In this document: one piece after another, positions 25,344 to 35,257 of the stretch
How the letters are laid out: every line of letters starts with the position of its first letter
Numbering within the stretch: position 1 is the stretch's first letter
Notes under the pieces: model-generated
What the model was told of the DNA's origin: nothing
Seen by the model: the letters and a program-made list of their open reading frames with translations, nothing else
Database searches by the model: none
Assembly (NCBI GenBank): GCA_025201765.1
Contig: MU623533.1
Span: forward strand, 1-50,473
From: Daldinia sp. FL1419
Taxonomy: Eukaryota; Ascomycota; Sordariomycetes; Xylariales; Hypoxylaceae
Reading direction: 5' to 3'
Length of the DNA stretch: 50,473 bases
Made by a program: the position numbers and the translations under genes

Positions 25344-28232
25344 ACAAGCTGGCTTGGTTAAGAAATTTGCGGAACCGTGCCGGAAAGAACTTCGGGGTTC
25401 TCTTAATACGCTACAAATTTGGCGAAGGAGCTTGGGATCTTCCAAGAACTGCTGGACTACCGCATTCGAGTATGTCCTCATTGTGATTTAGAACAATTGT
25501 TAATAACGGCCTTATACCTAAGTTCCCTTACATGCTTTTAGCGTTTTCTATATACTCAAATTTATGTTTTACGATTAAATCATTACAGCCTATTTTCATA
25601 GCTAACAGCTTATATATATTCACTTTATCTTTACTCCGGGGCCTGGGGCCCGCTGTTGCGAGGTTGTATAAACTTATAATGAGCTTCAAACAAATATAAG
25701 TAGTGGGGACGGGACGGGACGAGAATTTGGCGAAAACACAGAATATTAACTAGAGAAATACGAGACAAGGAATTAGTTCAACTGAAATATTTAGTTGAAA
25801 ATCACTCTCAGCGACTCTGTCAGGTTTGGAAAGCCAGATTTATTTTCTCTAGACTATATTTCAAGAATCGATGGTTAAGTATGATAACGTTCCGAAATCC
25901 TTCACGGCCCTCTAAGCGTTCCATGAATAAATTGACGACCAACAGTGCGTAATGAGGTATACCAGTTGTAGTTTAGTTTTGGGGACGGGTGCCATATCAG
26001 ACATATTGTCCACAGAAGAAATTGATCTGGGCTTGTATGTTCTGACATCATATGCATAGGGACGGTCTGGTCATGATATGCGAAGAAGGGCAGCTAGGTG
26101 CTTGGAAGGTCTGTCGGAAGATTATCGACTTAACACCGTCTAACACCCGCATGGTACGTGTACTCGTGGATACGGTACGACAATCTAGTTTGTTCCGCGA
26201 GCCAACACGTACCCAAATGGGCAAGATAGAGATGGAGATGGAACTAAGCTTGCGCTGCCATACTCCCTCCAAAAAGAAAAGAAGAGAACGCCCATAAAAA
26301 CCAATAAGGCCACACCGATCCCTTTCTCTTTTCCATTTCATGCGACGGTAATCACCAGGACACGGAAACGTCTCCAAGAGATAGTACGGAGAAACCTCAA
26401 TCGAAGAGGGGGCTAGCGAGGCGGCGGACTACATCGCGGTAAGCGAGTCGGCGGGGAAAGTCGATCAACAGGAGATCTTCAACCGAGAACCCGGCGAGTT
26501 CGATCGGGAAGGCTCATGGACGGATATTCACACACAACGGACTCTAGCTTTCGACGTGATGGATCGTTTCGTCATCAGCAGCAGCGCACACACACCTTCG
26601 AGAAGCTTTAGGGGTCTCGATCGGAGGAGTCGTGTACAACCGGGATTTGCTCATCTAGCGCGAAAAGGTCATAGAGGAGGGTTAATCAGCGTGTAGATGT
26701 TCGATACCGTAGCTATGCGAGTGATAAGAGTCCAAGATACCGAGAGTGATGTTTAGATCACTCAACCAGTATTGTCTTCATCGTCACATCAAGCAATAAC
26801 AAAGCGAAGCCAGCAAGTCGACCACCAACTTCGAGACAATAGTTTGTCGATCGAGGGATCATGTCAACTGCGGCTATGGTGGGCTGGTCACCGCGGCCGG
26901 CGGGATGCAAGTTTGCTCGTCTGCATGAAAAGAGGAGGGTCACCTACAACTCAGTTTCATCCTGTCAAGGTGGGAAGACCGCACCATGAGGGGAGGTAGC
27001 GACTTGCCCGACCTCCCGCGGAGATGGGGGTGAAGCTACCTGCGCGGCAAAGCATGCATGAAAAAAGGGAAAGGAAAAGGCAAAAAAAAAAAAAAAAAAA
27101 AGGTATGGAGGGGGGGTTCCGTCATATATATTTTTCAAGGCATATTGTAGCGTAATTCTATGATGACGACGCTTGGATCTGGGAGGCATTAACACGAGAG
27201 TAACTGATTCAGCTAATTCACGAAATAACCAGAATATTCCCGTTCATTGGTCCAGAGTCGAGGGTCCGGAACAGATCCAAGCAGGGGTTCATATCACATT
27301 AGTAGCCGTATCTTACCAAAAGTACGTCATCTCGCCCTGTCAAACCATTCCCTTAAAGAATAAACAGGTTTTTAGACTTTGGGCGTTTGATACATGAGCA
27401 AAATCCGAGAATGTCAAGCCTCACAGCCTCATCAATGACAAACAGACCCCCGCTACTGTGGCGGTTTTATTTCCTTTTTAGGAAGAAAATCAAAAGCAAG
27501 CCACACGTCCATCGAATCTATGACAACATCATTTTTACCCACCGCTGACCTCTCAGCCTGTCAAATCCCTCCAAGCTTTAACCCCCTTTCTACATATGTA
27601 CATAGAGTTTTAGATCACGATGACGGCGAGCGGGGACACCCCTACTTACAATACTGTCGTGACGTCAATTTCTTTATACAAATCGCCCACGACGTCCCAA
27701 ATCTGCCAAAGGCCCGTTTTCTATGCACGTAATTATTATTGACGATTTACAAGGATCATGATACATAGGTAGATATCACATACGCTTCTCTGGTGCAGTA
27801 TGTAACTGGTGAAGCTATAGTGCCGTGACCCGAATTAGACACGCCCCTGTAACGTACGGCTATTAGCCATCTGTATTATTACTGGATATAACCAGGTAAT
27901 TAATTGTATGAACGAAGGCTTAAACGGAATGATCTCATTGGAGCCTCCCTGTAACTCTATGACCTAACGTTGCTGTAGTCGCTTCTCGAAATTCGATGCC
28001 CAAGTTTTCCTTGGCTAGAGACATGATGTCTTGCTTGTACACTTTTACGCATATGTGATCTAGTTCGTATATAAGTCGTAACTCCCTCTTTCATATCTGC
28101 AACTAGGTTTATAACTCACAATCCAGAACATTTCCCGCTACCACTGCTATATACAACATCCACACTTTGCAACACGGCCTGAGAAGCATCTATACTATTC
28201 CCAACCTATCAAAATAAACCTAAACCGTCAAC
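25344..28232. other. Intergenic region with one GC-rich open stretch (2.9 kb)
   Basis: Contains the 3' untranslated region of the tetraspanin gene, a GGGAC triplication near 25710, and A/T-rich DNA. From 26385 to 26696 a plus-strand frame stays open for 103 codons with coding-like composition but no early ATG (see findings). A 20-base A run lies near 27081. The last 200 bases are the promoter and leader of the small gene at 28233. No other gene is supportable. Confidence 0.55.
28068..28075 (+). promoter_or_regulatory. Candidate TATA box (TATATAAG) for the 88-aa gene
   Basis: A canonical TATATAAG lies 158 bp upstream of the ATG at 28233, followed by a C/A-rich leader that ends in CAACATGG, a good fungal start context. 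Assigned by position and consensus only. Confidence 0.4.
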
Positions 28233-28570
28233 ATGGGTGCCGTAGTATCTTGTGTAAGTACTACTCCGCATCAAAATACACATGGCGGATCCGTGCAGAT
28301 AAACTAACAAAACCCAACTCACAGGTCGAATCTATCTTCCGCACCATCGGAAACGTCATCATGGCCATTGTCTCGGGCGTCGGTAACATCCTACACGCCA
28401 TCATCAGCGGCATTGTCTCTTTCTTCGGCATCATCGTCGGCTTCCTAACCTGCGGCTACTGCGGCGGTCACCGACGTCGGACGGGAGGCGGCATGTCCAC
28501 CGGAACAACAACAGGTACGCGGCGCGGCTGGGGCCGTCGTCGACACGCTACTACCGCCAGCCGCATCTAG
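28233..28570 (+). CDS. Small acylation-signal protein, 88 aa, one intron
   Basis: Exon 1 is only seven codons (28233-28253, MGAVVSC); the intron has GTAAGT, a CTAAC branch and CAG; exon 2 is 28325-28570. After Met removal, Gly2 in an MGxxxSC context is a classic N-myristoylation site, with Cys7 placed for palmitoylation. Residues 8-58 are strongly hydrophobic with regularly spaced glycines (IVSGVGNILHAIISGIVSFF), ending in LTCGYC; the tail (about 59-88) is Gly/Thr/Arg-rich and basic. I recall this architecture from short uncharacterised proteins of filamentous fungi, but no function is known to me. A membrane-anchored peptide is the natural reading. It converges with rad1 across a 373-bp gap. 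Confidence 0.8.
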
Positions 28571-28943
28571 AGGAGGTGGTAACCCTGCTACGGGGGGGAA
28601 GGGGTGAGAGGAGTTGGAGAAGAAGAAGAATAACAGCCTCGGACGAGCGAGGAACATAATTCGACGGCTTCACTTCACATCACAAAAGGAACGGCTGGTT
28701 GGTTTGACGAGGATGCGCGGAGCGTTGGCCAATGAGAGACAAGGCTTTTTTAAAAGTCACGTCACGATCGAATGAGCATTACGATACCCCCTATTTTCTT
28801 GAGTACTGTACTTCTTCATCTAACGTTTTTGTGTTTACAACGGAGACGGAATGAAGGAATTGTCACGACGCCCTCGCAAATAGATGAATAATAGACATTT
28901 CAATATACCCTGCTACAAGTGAACCTTTATTATTTCGGATGAC
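28571..28943. other. Convergent 3' intergenic gap (373 bp)
   Basis: Lies between the stop codons of the 88-aa gene (plus) and rad1 (minus). It should contain both 3' untranslated regions and polyadenylation signals; the part toward 28.9 kb is A/T-rich. No open frame of interest was seen. Confidence 0.6.
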
Positions 28944-31815
28944 CTACATATCTATATCAATTAGATTTCGGTTGAAGAAATCGTATACCTGCCTTGCGGA
29001 CTCCTTCCCGATAAGCGGGTTAAGCTCGGCTACAGTCATGTTAGCCACTTCACGAACATTCTGAGTCTCTAGTGTGACGTTTTTTAAGTTCTTCGGATTA
29101 ATACCCGGTACAACGCCTAACATCTCATGAGGCTCGAGGTTGAAAACCTGATCCTCTGCCTTCATGTCCTTATCTAAACCGGCTCGGACTGCCGCGACGG
29201 GGTCTGGCTCTTCCTGTTGTGTCTTCAGGCCCTCAAAGATCTCGGCCGTCTGATATGGGCTGCTGCTCCAGATAATTCTCAGTCTTGGAAATGCGAGAGT
29301 CAATAGTACGATCTTGGACTGAAGATCTGACGGCACCTCATTAGGGTTAACCGATTTCAGATTGCCCGATAAATCTGCGAATGGCTCAAGTGTGAATGAT
29401 TTGTTTTGGTCGAACTCAATTAAGAGCATCGGATTCTTGTAGTGCTGAAACATCGTTTCGGCCTGGCTGTAGAGTCTTCCGTCTTTAAACGAACTGATTA
29501 AATCGCTTACGGACTTACGTTCGATGCAAATCGTGGGCGAGAGAATGTAGTCTCCGACTGTGAGCATACAGGGCACGACAACCATGCTACGCCCATGAAG
29601 AAGAGACGGAAGTGATGAGCGAAACTCTCGGACATCAACGACAACCCTCGGAGGCTCCGCCGTGGCCGCCAACCGACCCCCGCCGGCTATTCGGGTGTTG
29701 ACTGTCCTTAGGAATGCCTCCTGGGGGTCCTCAACCGGCTGAGAATCAACCGTCATAACGACGGACATGCTGGCGCGCTCTTTGATAAGTCTAGTGAATG
29801 AGTCTTTCTCTCGTCGCACCGTGGCAAGATAGCGTTGCTCTTCAACCGACTGGCCATAAAACATGAAATACACCCTAACGTTCCTATCGTTGTGTGATGA
29901 TCGATATACTTCTATCCGTCGTATGAATGCGGCATCTGGTTCGTACATGATAATGTATCGTGGTTTAACTTCTTCGAGGATGTACTCATCCTGATCGCCA
30001 TCGTATGCGTGTACTACAACAAGATCCTGCATTTCGTAAAGTTCGAAGTAATCGTCCATGTCCTCTAGCGGATCAGCTATGATATCTGCTTTTTGATTTG
30101 CTTCTTCCCCTGTAATTCTAATTTCTTCCATAAGGTCAGCAACTTCGTTGGGTTTCTCAAAGTATTGCGCTACACTTCCGTTCGTCGTTCTACCAGGCGC
30201 CGTGCCCACGCTACCACCGCCACGAACTCTACGTCTCTTATTCGCTGGTGCCCTTCCTTTGTACGAACCCTGTGCGATCCGTGGGTCGACAGCCCCCTCG
30301 AGAGCCTTTTGATTTTCGGCAAACAAGGCATTACTAACTTTCGCAAACTCCCTCTTCCAGTTTAAATAATTCCGAAGTCTTCTCCGCATCATGAATGCTG
30401 CAGAAGCCTTGTGCTTCTCTTTGCTCTGCTTTGCGTCCTGCTCAGTCTTTGGCTCAACGTGCATCATCTGGAGATAATCTCGAAGTTGGCGGGTCGTCGC
30501 CTCGTCAGAACACATAATGAGGATAGTTCCATTAGAGTCATCTCTCATTGGAGGTTCGAAGTAGAGGTCTCTGTCGATCTCCTCTAGAATCTCTGCAAGG
30601 AGAGCCCACTTTGGTTGTTCTTCTAGCACAGGGCGGAGAGATTCCATCGACGATTTGGCGTTGGCTTTCGCACTACTAGCATATACTCTCCGCTTGGCAG
30701 TTTCGAAGATGGTCTGCGCAGCATCAAGGAACAGCCACGGAGACTGAGTCTGCTTTGTGGATCCGGGCTGGGGAGAATGAGCAGCATGTATGGTATCAAG
30801 ATGTTGTAGAAAAGAGACACAATCAAGAGCAAGGACCGAGTGAAGGAGACCTCGAAGTACTGTTAAATCGCTAACAATCTGCTTGGTCTTCCAGCTAACT
30901 CTGTGCCAGTTTGGGTCTAGTTGCCGCCTAACCATGACATCGAAATTTTTCAGTAGTGCACTGTCTAGGTTCCAATCGTCCATCTCTAGCCCTGAATTGC
31001 CCTTCTTCAATTCGTGAATACTGACTTCGACGCATTCCATAATCGCAGTTTGAATGTCCCGCATAGCGTCTGTCATGGGTATTTCTAGTTCAATAACTTC
31101 TGCCTTTTTCTTGCCTTCGAGGGAGCTGGCAACCGTTACATGAAATCGGGGCCACAGTGACGCCTTCCGAAGGAATAGATTCCTCATCATGGTAGCTAAT
31201 GGTGAAAATCCCACTGTGAAGGGATCCGGGTTATCGGAAAAGGCTTTCAAAAAGCCCTTTTTATTCTTTTGGCGGTATACCCTGAGAATGAAAGCTTCGA
31301 GGGACGTAGCTACCACTTTGTCTGCATGTAGGACAATTAGTCCAGTGATGGTGTCCGGGTCTAAGAGGCTCGTCAACAGATCGACAACTAGGATTCTTGA
31401 CGTAATGCTGTAGATGCCGCCTTTCGCATACATCTTCTCCCTGGCCGCGACACTGGTAAAGTCGGTATTCACCACGGTTAGCCCTCTGGCCTTAGGGGCC
31501 ATGCTGATAGCAGCAGACTCGGCAAGCGCCTCTCCGATCCAAGCATTTTCCCTCTCTCCAGCTCCTACGACTATGATCAGGTTGTTCCCGGCGGCGTCGT
31601 AACTATGCAGCAGATTGGTAACGAGGCGCATAAGGCCGAGGCCTTTGGCGATAACGACGAGTTCATCTTCGGCGCGGAGTTCTTGGAAGAGGTGCTGTTG
31701 GTATTCCTAATTCGAAGTTAAGTTGAGCAAGCTACGAACTACAACGATAAAGATTGATGGATCATACAAGTGGCAGCGAGAGCTTCACCGGTTGGGGAGC
31801 ATTATTGGCAGACAT
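28944..31815 (-). CDS. rad1: XPF/Rad1 structure-specific DNA repair endonuclease, 936 aa, one intron
   Basis: Catalytic subunit of the Rad1-Rad10 (XPF-ERCC1; Neurospora mus-38) nuclease, which cuts 5' of lesions in nucleotide excision repair and trims flaps in recombination. The long frame begins internally at 31631. In-frame codons run on to a TTAG splice acceptor, and a 16-codon first exon (31815-31768, MSANNAPQPVKLSLPL) joins in phase across a 61-bp intron (31707-31767) to EYQQHLFQELRAEDELVV, the conserved family start. Domains: degenerate SF2 helicase region, about residues 17-520; XPF nuclease domain at about 700-830 with the metal-binding ERKSVSD motif near 745-751; tandem helix-hairpin-helix region at the C-terminus (about 860-930) for Rad10 pairing. 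No break or missing catalytic residue is seen. Confidence 0.96.
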
Positions 31816-32189
31816 GCGGGGCACGTCTTAGACGAAGGAGAGAAACGCGACGAAACGGGGATTCAAGGGACTTCATGCATGTTCGCATATGATATCGTCC
31901 TATACGTCTCCGGCGGGTATTGATTCGGGTATGTTTTGTTAGTGCGATTGTGTGAGATGTGCAATACGTATAATGCGTATTAACGTATGTGATGTAGGGC
32001 AGGTCGAATGAGCGTCGTGGAATCTGGAGCTAGATATTAGTTTTATTCGTTTATTCGTTTATATCGGGTACGTATTGGTACGCCACCTGCAGTCGCGCTT
32101 TGGCGAATCCGGGGTTGCGAATCACCTGTCGTCGCTGTGACGCCGGGTCACGGGCAATTGCGGGCCATTAAGGGCCATTAATACATTAA
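31816..32189. other. rad1 upstream region and MITE flank
   Basis: Promoter side of rad1. It holds TTATTCG repeats near 32040-32062 and two copies of GGGCCATTAA just before the mobile element that begins at 32190. No gene is seen. Confidence 0.5.
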
Positions 32190-32426
32190 GGCTCTGATCG
32201 GCTCGATTCTCTAAGCATGGCTTAGAGCTTTCTAGAGGGGGTATAAGAATATGCACACGCTAAAAAATTATTTTCTATTTACGCTTTACCCTTTTTGGTA
32301 GGAGGGCTTAGAGAATTGGCTGTAAACCCCTGTCTCTCATGTACCGTGCCAAGAGTGGCAGTATGCTAGTCCGTAACAGGCTAGCGGGTCCACGAATTAC
32401 TAGTTTGGGTATGGGCTTACTCAATT

Positions 32427-32459
32427 CTCTAAGCATACCCTGCCAAGGTATGCTTAGAG
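32427..32459. repeat. Internal palindrome of the MITE sharing the TIR core
   Basis: The 13-base arms (32427-32439 and 32447-32459) are CTCTAAGCATACC and its reverse complement, separated by seven bases. They share CTCTAAGCAT with the inner part of both terminal repeats. They may be extra transposase-binding sites or the trace of an element nested inside another. Confidence 0.75.
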
Positions 32460-32618
32460 GCCAAAACCGTTACTTTTTGAGGCTATTTTCAGTACAATTT
32501 TGACGATATATCAAGCAAAATGAATCTCTAAAGAGGTGTTCAAGAGGTGTTCAATAAGCTATTGACGTAGCTAGAGTGTAATTGTGGTTTAAGAGGCTCT
32601 CGTTATATCAAATTGAGA

Positions 32619-32690
32619 CCTGAATACCTGGAGACCTGAATAGAGATCTGAATACCTGGAGACCTGAATACTTTGAATACCTGGAGATTC
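32619..32690. repeat. Imperfect direct repeats GAATACCTGGAGACCT
   Basis: Within the mobile element the unit GAATACCTGGAGA occurs three times, with further partial copies of GACCTGAATA between them. This is a short minisatellite inside the element, with no coding potential. Confidence 0.75.
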
Positions 32691-32886
32691 AAGGCGGTGA
32701 CCTAAAAAGGCTAAACGCATGGCAACTGGAGAAATTTGGTACAATGTAGCTCCACCTAATTTATATGGGCCTTAGATGTATTTCTATTTTCTCTAAGCCA
32801 TGCTTAGAGAATCGAGCCGATCAGAGCCTAAGAGCCATTAAGGGCCAATTAAGTTCTAGAAAGTCCACCTTATAAGGCGAGAAGTA

Positions 32887-33327
32887 CCTTATAGTAGGCA
32901 TGCCTATTATGCGCATAATAGATCTATTATGCGTTATTATGTATACTGCGCCTATTATGTACATAATGCAACACGCATAATGCGATTATTAGGTAATACC
33001 CCCTTAGAAATTTTACTACTAAAAACACGTAACATTTCAAGGTAAAAACAAAGTATGATAAAATTGAAAAAATATTAAATCAGTTTCAAATGCCTATTAA
33101 AGAAAATCTGATAGCTTAATTCAAAGCTATTAATTGAAGCAACTTTTCATAATAGCAAAAGTCCTGCCACAATATTTCAATACTTACCCTTTTTAATACT
33201 AGTGCACCGGATAAACAGGGGGTATATATCCGTTATGCGCATAATAAATATATTATGCGTTATTATAAGTTATTATACGTTATTATACGCTAAGCGCATA
33301 ATGAAATTCGCATCCCTACCTTATAGG
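32887..33327. mobile_element. Second candidate MITE, 441 bp, degenerate TIRs, TA flanks
   Basis: The left end at 32887 (CCTTATAGTAGGCATGCC) resembles the reverse complement of the right end at 33327 (CCTATAAGGTAGGGATGC), with one gap and a few mismatches. Both ends then run into TATTATGCGC-type palindromic DNA. Each side is flanked by TA, the Tc1/mariner-type duplication, although TA flanks are weak evidence in AT-rich DNA. The interior is AT-rich with many ATTATGCGCATAAT-like palindromes and no open frame. It lies only 56 bp beyond the first element's duplication, so the rad1-to-33.5 kb gap may be an insertion hotspot. Confidence 0.4.
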
Positions 33328-33484
33328 TAGAATACGTCATCGCGATCGAAAGACGGTTACACCACCATAGAAACTTGAGAAGGACCCGAACTGTATAAGA
33401 CCGATTCTAGATCTGGGAGAAGGCTCGGTGCACTCTTATTACTTTCTTCTTCTTCCCACTGTTACGTACCTAAAATACTTGACA

Positions 33485-33535
33485 TCAAATTCAAATTCAA
33501 ATTCAAATTCAAATCAAATCAAATCAAATCAAACA
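33485..33535. repeat. TCAAAT hexamer then CAAAT pentamer microsatellite
   Basis: About five copies of a hexamer (TCAAAT) pass into about four copies of a pentamer (CAAAT). The array lies 33-83 bp ahead of the ATG at 33568 and so probably within the leader or core promoter of that small gene. Its length may vary between strains. Confidence 0.85.
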
Positions 33536-33567
33536 ATACTACTGTTCTCTCTATATCAACATTCAAA

Positions 33568-33838
33568 ATGCCCGAGACATTCCCTGCTGCTCAGGTACAG
33601 CTTATACTATCCCTATATCGAACAAGAGTAACACTGGCTAACCGAATAATATAACCAGACCGGCAAGATTGACGCTGATTCTAAGCCGAATTCCTCTAGC
33701 GAGGCGGCTCAGCCTCAAGCCGCGAAGCTTTTCGCGGCCCACAAGGCGCATCCAGGTCCCGTTATCCCTCAGAGTATGCCGGAACAAGAGGGAACTAAGG
33801 AGGAAAGGCAAGCGAGAGCCAAAGAGTTGAACAAATAA
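33568..33838 (+). CDS. Small hydrophilic protein, 68 aa, one intron
   Basis: Too short to stand out as an open frame. A nine-codon exon (33568-33594, MPETFPAAQ) and a second exon (33659-33838) join in phase across a 64-bp intron with a GTACAG donor, a GGCTAACC branch and CAG acceptor. The product is hydrophilic, Ala/Gln/Lys/Glu-rich, with no membrane segment. The C-terminal half (AAHKAHPGPVIPQSMPEQEG, then TKEERQARAKELNK) is strongly patterned and resembles short uncharacterised fungal proteins as far as I recall. No function is known to me. The start context AAAATGCC is good and the composition of exon 2 is clearly coding-like. RNA-seq or homologues would settle the splice. Confidence 0.65.
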
Positions 33839-35257
33839 TAGGCTTGATCCTAAGTGTGCACAGAGAGATAAGAGCCCACAGCTGTGGCTCGGGGCGATAT
33901 GAACCCCGGATGAGTTATAATGATATATTAAACAGGGAGAGCGTACTAGGGTCCCAAGGCTGTTTGGAAGAATACGACGTATGCAACGATAAGCGCCTTG
34001 GCATGACGACGACAAATAGATATTGTAATACATACTTGATCCTATTTATATGCCATTCTAAATACTCTGAAGGCACCCTATTTAAGAAAACTCGCTGCCT
34101 GATTGCTTGTAAGTCAGGTAGTACGCAGGCACCTACATGTAATCATTACTTGCCTTAACTACCTGTTAGTTATTCTTGATTAGCTGTAGAGGAGAAATTA
34201 AATGGCACAGGTTACCTACCTAGGAACATGTAGTCGGTCTTTCTCATTTACTTATCTGCCCATCATCAAGAAATAATGAGGGCTTCTGGCCGTATCTCCG
34301 GTCTCGATTTTGTACCGATTACCGAGCCTCCCATTCAATTGACCGCTTTATCCGAAGTGAATAAAATTGAGATGAGCAGCTTGAATGTTTTGGCGGGGCA
34401 ATTCCTAAAAGGGAGTGGGGTTTGCCTAAGTTGGTGTGGCGCCTTAGAGATATCATCGAAGTTCAGGCGGTGCATAATGTGGCTACCCTACTTTTCGACG
34501 GCACTCGAGAAGCCCTATTGGTCAGATACATTACATGATAATAAGTAGTTAGTCAATACCAAGGTACCTAAGATTTATTAGTCAGACAACGCTCGATGAT
34601 GTCGGGGAGTACTTATCCTTGGTCACTACCTACCTAGGTCTCAAGTAGCACTTTTAAGTAATGTACATTGTCACGAAACAGTATTCCGAAATTACTACAA
34701 CAGTAAGAAGGACGATGTTACTCACGAGATAAATGAACCCAACTAAACTTTTGTCTCTTTTTTCATCTTCTATTCCTCTATCCAACCACCAAGTACCAAA
34801 TTCCGTACAATCTATAACCGATATTTCCTCTTCTTCAGGTAGGTTTTCAAGTAGGATCAACTCGAGATCTGCTTCTTAAAATTTGGTTGCCTCCCAATCG
34901 CCTCTTTTCGACGTCCAACGTAACCAACAAAACCGCTACCTACTTGGCACGCCGACCTTGCGTAACCGCCGACCGACCGCATCTTAACGCTAAATTCCGG
35001 CACGAGATTACGGATAGCCGCGCACGCTTCACGTTACCCATCCCACAAGGCGCAGATAGGCAGCCTTGAAAACATTTACTATATTTTATTCCAATTGCAC
35101 ACGTCAATTTCAAATGATCGCTTAGTGGTACTTACTAGATTCTTCTATGCTATCTTGGGGAAGGTTAGAGACAGTCACCGACTTCCCATGATCCCTTCCC
35201 TCTCTTCCTCCCTCCCCCTATCTCCTTACATTACACGACCTGGTTATAGCTATCGCC
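33839..35257. other. Intergenic region (1.4 kb)
   Basis: Separates the 68-aa gene from las17. An ATG-started 90-codon frame at 34276-34548 has no recognisable domain; another phase of the same DNA is equally protein-like over about 50 codons, so I do not call a gene. CCTA/TAGG tracts occur near 34160-34220 and 34560-34640. The final 150 bases are C/T-rich and suit the las17 promoter and leader. Confidence 0.5.

Larger units (their letters stand above)
32190..32828. mobile_element. Candidate 639-bp MITE with 38-bp TIRs and TAA duplication
   Basis: The ends at 32190-32227 and 32791-32828 are reverse complements over 38 bp with no mismatch that I can find by eye, beginning GGCTCTGATCGG. Both are flanked directly by TAA (32187-32189 and 32829-32831), a three-base target duplication of the TWA type known for PIF/Harbinger elements. 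The interior has no open frame for a transposase, so it fits a non-autonomous miniature inverted-repeat element. Each TIR contains the palindrome CTCTAAGC..GCTTAGAG, repeated again in the middle (32427-32459). The perfect TIRs suggest a fairly recent insertion. Superfamily assignment is inference from the duplication alone. Confidence 0.75.

Noticed and set aside
26048..26377. 109-codon minus-strand frame near the tetraspanin
   Set aside because: Composition is not coding-like and both strands are open in the same place; no recognisable features.
34276..34548. 90-codon ATG-started frame between the 68-aa gene and las17
   Set aside because: No domain, and a second phase of the same DNA is just as protein-like, so I cannot say either is real.
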